Shown here: in pieces, positions 7,125 to 12,053 of the stretch
Layout: every line of letters starts with the position of its first letter
Position numbering within the stretch: position 1 is the stretch's first letter
From: Thiohalobacter sp.
GTDB taxonomy: Bacteria > Pseudomonadota > Gammaproteobacteria > Thiohalobacterales > Thiohalobacteraceae
Length of the DNA: 12,053 nt
Direction: 5' to 3'
Assembly: GCA_027030825.1 (NCBI GenBank)
Contig: JALVEM010000178.1
Coordinates: 1-12,053, forward strand
Notes under the pieces: model-generated
Databases searched by the model: none
What the model was told of the DNA's origin: nothing
The model's input: only the letters and a program-made list of their open reading frames with translations
Translations under genes and position numbers: made by a program

Positions 7125-7448
7125 CTAGAGGGTGCTGTTCATGATTTCCTTGTAGGCCTCGACCAGCTTGTTGCGCACCTGAGTGACAGCCTCGAAGGAA
7201 AGACTGGCCTTCTGCAACGCCACCATGACCTCAGGGAGGTTCACGTTGGGGTCGCCGCTGGCGAAGGCATTGGCCATCTCGCCGGCCGTCTTCTGCATCT
7301 CGTTCACCTGCTGCACCGAATGCTGCAGCAGCTCGGAGAAACCGGGCGCCTCGGCAGGGGCCTGTGTGGTACCGGCAGGCTGCGCACCGGCCGCGCCCGC
7401 CAGGGCGCGCATCTGCTGCAACAGCTGATTGACATCGATCTGGCTCAT
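7125..7448 (-). CDS. fliE: Flagellar hook-basal body complex protein FliE
   Basis: 107 residues, normal FliE length. FliE is the first axial protein exported; it joins the MS ring to the proximal rod. The first part (1-35) is a variable Ala/Gln/Pro-rich linker, then helices at 36-65 and 72-105. The conserved features are the GDPNVNLPEVM-like turn at 65-75 and the C-terminal helix with KASLSFEAVTQVRNKLVEAYKEIM. The start is ATG 7448-7446 with GGGAGG (7461-7456) 7 nt upstream; the same frame is open further upstream but only as a shadow of fleR. It lies 19 bp after the fleR stop, so it most likely belongs to the fleSR transcript unless a promoter hides inside fleR. Confidence 0.95.
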   Translation of the reverse strand: MSQIDVNQLLQQMRALAGAAGAQPAGTTQAPAEAPGFSELLQHSVQQVNEMQKTAGEMANAFASGDPNVNLPEVMVALQKASLSFEAVTQVRNKLVEAYKEIMNSTL

Positions 7449-7467
7449 GTCCGGACCTCCCGAATGT

Positions 7468-8832
7468 TCAGCGTGGAATCTCGATGCCGGCCTCGCGCAT
7501 GCGGGCCAGCTTGTAGCGCAATGTTCTCGGACTGATGCCGAGCGCCTCGGCCGCCGCCTTTCGCGACCGGTGCCGGGCGAGCGCATCGAGGATGAGCCGG
7601 TGCTCGCGGCTGCGCAGATCCTCGCCCAGCCCGCCTGACGGCACCTCCCTGTCCTGCAGCGGCAAGGCAGCCGTTTCGGCCGGCACCGGCTCGGCCTCGA
7701 GCTCGATATCGAAATGGATGTCGTCGCTGCCGATGGTCTCGCCCTGCGCCAGAATGGCCGCCCGCTGCAGGACGTTCTCCAGCTCGCGCACGTTGCCGGG
7801 CCAGGCATGCGCCAGCAGCCGACGCCTGGCGTCCGCATCCAGCCGCAGGCGCGGGCGGCCCGCCGGCGTCAGGCGCTCGAGCAGGGCGTCGGCGATCGCC
7901 AGGATGTCGTCGGGGCGTTCCCGCAACGGGATCAGGCGCAGCGGAAAGACATTCAGGCGATAGAAGAGGTCTTCGCGGAATCGGCCAGCCCGGACCTCTT
8001 CGCGCAGGTTGCGGTTGGAAGTGGCGATCACCCGCACATCGAGCGGAATCGGCCGCTTGCCGCCGATGCGTTCCACCTCCCGCTCCTGCAGCACGCGCAG
8101 CAGCTTGGCCTGCAGGCCGAGCGCCATCTCGGAGATCTCGTCGAGCAGCAGGGTGCCGCCCTGGGCCTGTTCGAACTTGCCGGCCCGGGCCTGGTGGGCG
8201 CCGGTGAAGGCCCCCTTCTCGTGCCCGAACAGCACGGCTTCCAGCATGTTCTCGGGGATGGCCGCGCAGTTGATCGCCACGAACGGCCCTCCGGCGCGTT
8301 CGGAACAGGCGTGGATGTGACGGGCGATCACCTCCTTGCCGGTGCCGGACTCGCCGGTGATCATCACGGTCACCTCGCTGCGTGCCACGCGCTCGGCCAT
8401 GCGCACCAGCCGCAGCATCCGGGGATCGCGAGCCACCAGGCCCGAGGCGTCGTTGGCTGCCACCGGCGCCGTCTCCAGATGCCGGCGGACGAGCTCGACC
8501 AGCTTCTCGGCGTCGAAGGGCTTGAGCAGATAGTCCGTGGCGCCGGCCCGCATGGCCGAGACGGCCTTGCGCACCGTCCCGTAGGCGGTCATGAGGATCA
8601 CCGGCAACTCGGGGCGCCGTGCGCGGATCGCCTCGAGCAGGGCCTCGCCGCTCATGCCGGGCATCTGCACGTCGCTCACCACCACGGAGACCGGCTGGCG
8701 ACCGAGCAGCCGCAGCGCCGTCTCGCCATCGGCGGCGCGCACCGTCTCGATGCCGGCCTCGGCCAGGGTGTAGCAGAGGGCCTCGCCCAGCTCGGCGTCG
8801 TCCTCGACGATCATCACGCGTGCCTGGTTCAT
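7468..8832 (-). CDS. fleR: Sigma-54-dependent response regulator FleR
   Basis: 454 residues. FleR (FlrC in Vibrio) is phosphorylated by FleS and then activates sigma-54 promoters of mid-class basal body and hook genes. Its receiver domain at 5-118 is complete: acidic pair D11-D12, phosphoacceptor D54, T82 and K104. The AAA+ domain at about 130-365 has Walker A GESGTGKE at 160-167, the sigma-54 contact loop GAFTGA at 207-212, and Walker B LLLDE at 228-232. The C-terminal Fis-type helix-turn-helix is at about 410-446. A Glu/Pro-rich linker runs from 376 to 405. The ATG overlaps the fleS stop by 4 bp (ATGA). Unlike FleQ in this window, all phosphorylation residues are present, so control by FleS is expected. 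Confidence 0.95.
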   Translation of the reverse strand: MNQARVMIVEDDAELGEALCYTLAEAGIETVRAADGETALRLLGRQPVSVVVSDVQMPGMSGEALLEAIRARRPELPVILMTAYGTVRKAVSAMRAGATDYLLKPFDAEKLVELVRRHLETAPVAANDASGLVARDPRMLRLVRMAERVARSEVTVMITGESGTGKEVIARHIHACSERAGGPFVAINCAAIPENMLEAVLFGHEKGAFTGAHQARAGKFEQAQGGTLLLDEISEMALGLQAKLLRVLQEREVERIGGKRPIPLDVRVIATSNRNLREEVRAGRFREDLFYRLNVFPLRLIPLRERPDDILAIADALLERLTPAGRPRLRLDADARRRLLAHAWPGNVRELENVLQRAAILAQGETIGSDDIHFDIELEAEPVPAETAALPLQDREVPSGGLGEDLRSREHRLILDALARHRSRKAAAEALGISPRTLRYKLARMREAGIEIPR

Positions 8833-10007
8833 GCGCCTGAGCCTCCTGTCCGGGAAATTACGGTCGTGCCGGCGGCCTGACCCGGCAGGATGCGCCGGTC
8901 GGCCGCCCGCGGAAGCCGGATGCGAAATGCCGCACCCCGCTCCGACTCCAGCAGTTCGATCTCGCCGCCATGCGCCTGCACGCTGGCGGCCACCACGGCG
9001 AGCCCCAGCCCGGTGCCGGAGGCGCGCGTGGTGAAGAAGGGTTCGAAGATGCGCTCGCGCACGGCAGCCGGAATCCCGGGACCGTCATCGGCCACCCGGA
9101 TCTCGATCCACTCGTCGCCCGCCCGTACCTCGATGCGGATGTGCGGCGCCGGGCCGGCGTGTTCCAGGCTGTTGGCCACGAGGTTCGCCAGGGCGTCGCG
9201 CAGCACCTCGCACTGCCCTTCGAGCCGGGCGTCGGCGGCGACCTGCACGAGCTCGAGCCGGGCGCCGGCCGCCTCCACCATCGGACCGACGACCTGTTCG
9301 AGTCCTTCGAACAGCGCGTCGACGCCGAACGGCGCCACTTCGCTCAATTCGCCGTTGGCGAACGCCAGCATGTCGCCGATCATGCGTTCGAGATGCCGAA
9401 GGCGTCCCGTCAGCCGTTCGCGCAAGGTCTCCGGCTCGGCGCGCGAGGCATAGAGCAGGGCGGCCGAGAGCGGCGTGCGCAACTGGTGGGCCAGCCGGGC
9501 CATCATCTCGCCCATGGCCGAGAGCCGTTCCTGGCGCTGGCGCAGCATGCGCAGCCGCCGCATCTCGGAATGGTCCTGCACGAGCAGGATGCTGCCGGAT
9601 TCGGCCACCAGCGGGCGGCGGGTGACGAACACCCAGCGGTCGCCGCGCAGGTGCAGCTCGCCGCTGGCGCCGTCCTGACCGATCACGGCCGCCTCGCGCA
9701 CGGTCTCCCAGGTCTGTCCCACGAGCGGTGTGCCGAACAGCTGCTCGGCGCCACGGTTGCACTCCACCACGGTGCCGGCGGCGTCGAGCACCAGCACCCC
9801 GCCGGGCAGCGCATCCAGAAGCATGGCCAGCCGCTCCCCGAGCACCAGTCGCTCGGACTGGCTGGCGGCCAGCGCCTCGTTGAGCTGGGCCACCTGGCGT
9901 TCGAGCTCGCGATAGGCCGACTCGAGCTGCTGCGACACCTCGTTGAAGGCGCTGAAGGCGTCGGTGAGCCGGTTCAGTTGGGCGGGGTCGGGTCGCGCCA
10001 TGTCCAT
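8829..10007 (-). CDS. fleS: Cytoplasmic sensor histidine kinase FleS
   Basis: 392 residues with no membrane segment, so a soluble kinase, as is FlrB/FleS elsewhere. It phosphorylates FleR in response to an unknown assembly cue. Order of parts: coiled coil at about 22-60, PAS domain at 60-146, dimerisation helix with H-box phosphoacceptor H174 (AHQLRTPLS), then the ATPase domain with N-box NLVANSLEH at 275-283, G1 DDGPGIP at 307-313, F-box FEPFFTT at 321-327 and G2 GTGLGLAV at 331-338. The start is ATG 10007-10005 with GGAAG 6 nt upstream; the next in-frame ATG (10001) is also possible. A sigma-54 promoter lies about 30 nt upstream, and fleR overlaps its end by 4 bp. Confidence 0.95.
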   Translation of the reverse strand: MDMARPDPAQLNRLTDAFSAFNEVSQQLESAYRELERQVAQLNEALAASQSERLVLGERLAMLLDALPGGVLVLDAAGTVVECNRGAEQLFGTPLVGQTWETVREAAVIGQDGASGELHLRGDRWVFVTRRPLVAESGSILLVQDHSEMRRLRMLRQRQERLSAMGEMMARLAHQLRTPLSAALLYASRAEPETLRERLTGRLRHLERMIGDMLAFANGELSEVAPFGVDALFEGLEQVVGPMVEAAGARLELVQVAADARLEGQCEVLRDALANLVANSLEHAGPAPHIRIEVRAGDEWIEIRVADDGPGIPAAVRERIFEPFFTTRASGTGLGLAVVAASVQAHGGEIELLESERGAAFRIRLPRAADRRILPGQAAGTTVISRTGGSGA

Positions 10008-10037
10008 TCCATGCTTCCGTCTCGGTGCACGGAAGAT

Positions 10038-10053
10038 AGCAACATGCGTGCCT
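10038..10053 (-). promoter_or_regulatory. Sigma-54 promoter of fleSR
   Basis: The minus strand reads AGGCACG-CATG-TTGCT, matching the sigma-54 consensus except at the first and last positions; GG is at 10052-10051 and GC at 10040-10039 with correct spacing. Transcription would begin near 10027, about 20 nt before the fleS ATG. In Pseudomonas fleSR is activated by FleQ with sigma-54, and fleQ lies just upstream here, so the same circuit is likely. Confidence 0.88.
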
Positions 10054-10103
10054 GGACTGGCGCCGGTTTCAGATCAAAGGGTTACAAAGCAAGGCCCGGC
10101 AGG

Positions 10104-10119
10104 GTGACAGGAAAGTGAC
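10104..10119. promoter_or_regulatory. Paired GTGAC half-sites upstream of the fleSR promoter
   Basis: GTGAC occurs at 10104-10108 and again at 10115-10119, exactly 11 bp apart, one helical turn, and about 77-92 bp upstream of the inferred fleS start of transcription. That is a plausible place for an enhancer-binding protein site such as FleQ, whose boxes use GTCA/TGAC half-sites, but here the halves are direct rather than inverted. Confidence 0.25.
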
Positions 10120-10122
10120 GGT

Positions 10123-10150
10123 GAAGGTGGAAGCTCGAAGCTGGAAGGGT
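10123..10150. repeat. 7-bp tandem repeat, four units
   Basis: Four consecutive heptamers begin GAAG: GAAGGTG, GAAGCTC, GAAGCTG, GAAGGGT. The middle two differ by one base. The array abuts the outer arm of the foldback element that begins at 10148. Function unknown; it may be slippage-generated spacer DNA. Confidence 0.6.
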
Positions 10151-10327
10151 TGCGGCTGCCTCGATCGTGGCCTCCGACGGCTCGCCCTTCGGGTGCCCTG
10201 CGCTTCGCGGGCCGGCTGGCGCGCTCGGGAACTCGCCCTGCGGGCTCGGACAGCCCTCGCTTGATTCGCCGACCGGCCCGCGATGCTCGGCATCGCCGAG
10301 TCGGCCACGCCCGAGGCAACCGCAACC
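10148..10327. repeat. Foldback element of about 180 bp with imperfect terminal inverted repeats
   Basis: The outer arms at 10148-10172 and 10303-10327 are inverted copies matching at 22 of 25 positions. Inner arms at 10205-10221 and 10267-10283 match at 15 of 17. Small hairpins lie inside, for example GCGATGC-TCG-GCATCGC at 10280-10296 and GGGCT-CGGAC-AGCCC at 10242-10256. There is no coding capacity for a transposase. The structure fits a MITE-like or REP-derived repeat, or a structured RNA if transcribed. Whether copies exist elsewhere in the genome cannot be seen here. Confidence 0.65.
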
Positions 10328-10389
10328 GTCGTCCCCTTCGGCCATCCCGGAAAAACCGCGCAGCGATCTATGCGGGATCCACACCTTCA

Positions 10390-10434
10390 GTCATTCCTGA
10401 AAGCGCTCGCATCCGCTCGCCTGGCCGGAATGAC
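10390..10434. repeat. 45-bp element bounded by GTCATTCC/GGAATGAC
   Basis: Exact 8-bp inverted ends at 10390-10397 and 10427-10434 surround 29 bp that hold a direct repeat CGCTCGC at 10404-10410 and 10414-10420. Elements with GTCATTCC ends are common dispersed intergenic repeats in proteobacteria, recalled from general knowledge, so this is probably one such copy. Confidence 0.55.
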
Positions 10435-10450
10435 AAATCGGGAGCCAAGG

Positions 10451-10562
10451 AATCCACTGAATCCACGGAAGGGCCATTGAACCACGAAATCCACGAAAAA
10501 CAGTTTGTTGTTCTATAAAAACCTCCCCTCTGCGCCCTCCGCGTCTCTGCGTCCTCTGCGTT
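10451..10562. repeat. Cluster of imperfect 9-bp-period tandem repeats
   Basis: Three successive sets share a period of 8-9 bp but differ in unit: AATCCACTG/AATCCACGG at 10451-10468, CCACGAAAT/CCACGAAAA at 10482-10499, and four CTCTGCG-type units starting at 10528, 10537, 10545 and 10554. An AT-rich spacer at 10500-10521 separates the last two sets. Similar CTCTGCGT and CCACGAAA strings are, from memory, seen as dispersed intergenic repeats in environmental proteobacteria. No function is assigned. Confidence 0.6.
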
Positions 10563-10618
10563 ACGGATCGGCAGCGCCGAATGGACCAGCTGGATTGGTC
10601 AAGGCTTCCAGCTTCTGC

Positions 10619-12049
<1,431 letters not shown>

Positions 12050-12053
12050 CCCT

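Larger units (their letters stand above)
10008..10618. other. Gene-free interval between fleQ and fleS filled with short repeats
   Basis: No frame here looks like a real protein: the open frames present are short, overlap on both strands, and have Arg/Pro/Ser-rich compositions typical of GC-rich noncoding DNA. From fleS outward it holds the fleS promoter, two spaced TGAC half-sites, a 7-bp tandem repeat, a 180-bp foldback element, a 45-bp inverted repeat, and a run of ~9-bp tandem repeats ending about 60 bp from the fleQ stop. I see no intrinsic terminator with a T-run after fleQ and no tRNA or transposase remnant. Confidence 0.8.

Noticed and set aside
7493..7508. TGGCCCG-CATG-CGCGA as a sigma-54 promoter for fliE
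   Set aside because: The -24 half is close but the -12 GC is out of position by one base; it also lies in the fleR helix-turn-helix coding region.
10069..10518. Several 60-120 codon frames on both strands in the fleQ-fleS gap
   Set aside because: They overlap one another, cross the repeat arrays, have Arg/Ser/Pro-biased composition and no ribosome sites that stand out; no recognisable protein.
10451..10562. CRISPR array
   Set aside because: Units are 7-9 bp with no unique spacers of constant length, and no cas genes are present.

Overview
The window is a flagellar gene cluster read entirely on the minus strand, so transcription runs from high to low coordinates. DNA is GC-rich (by eye, not measured). 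The pairing of a FleQ-type master regulator with a FleS/FleR two-component system and sigma-54 promoters is the Pseudomonas/Vibrio style of flagellar control and points to a polar-flagellated gammaproteobacterium. The genus cannot be fixed from this sequence; a Chromatiales- or Ectothiorhodospiraceae-like organism is only a guess.

Layout in transcription order: fleQ (12049-10619) encodes the sigma-54 enhancer-binding master regulator and keeps the residues used for c-di-GMP binding in Pseudomonas FleQ. A 611-bp gene-free interval (10618-10008) follows. It is a patchwork of short tandem repeats, a ~180-bp foldback element and a small inverted repeat, and it ends in a clear sigma-54 promoter. 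Next come fleS (sensor kinase), fleR (sigma-54 response regulator), fliE (rod/MS-ring adaptor), fliF (MS ring), fliG (rotor/switch), and fliH, fliI and fliJ (export ATPase complex). These are packed with 4-8 bp overlaps or gaps of 19-40 bp and look like one transcript. After fliJ a 61-bp gap carries an exact-consensus sigma-54 promoter, embedded in a perfect inverted repeat, that must drive fliK (hook-length control).

Downstream of fliK, where fliL often follows in related clusters, lies a 187-bp AT-richer regulatory-looking gap with four copies of the 8-mer GCATGACA/TGTCATGC, two of them forming a 16-bp perfect palindrome. Then comes the first 133 codons of a gene running off the left edge. 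No line of conventional gene calling would give it whole because it is cut by the window. Its translation resembles the protoglobin (globin-coupled sensor) fold but appears to lack the proximal heme histidine.

How it fits together: FleQ with sigma-54 would activate fleSR; phosphorylated FleR with sigma-54 would activate later genes, plausibly including the fliK promoter; FliE-FliF-FliG build the basal body and rotor; FliH-FliI-FliJ energise export; FliK switches export specificity. The truncated sensor-like gene may link a signal, possibly c-di-GMP synthesis by an unseen C-terminal domain, to motility; that link is inference. The flagellar genes themselves are ordinary. The less explained parts are the left-hand regulatory gap with its sensor gene, and the repeat patchwork between fleQ and fleS.
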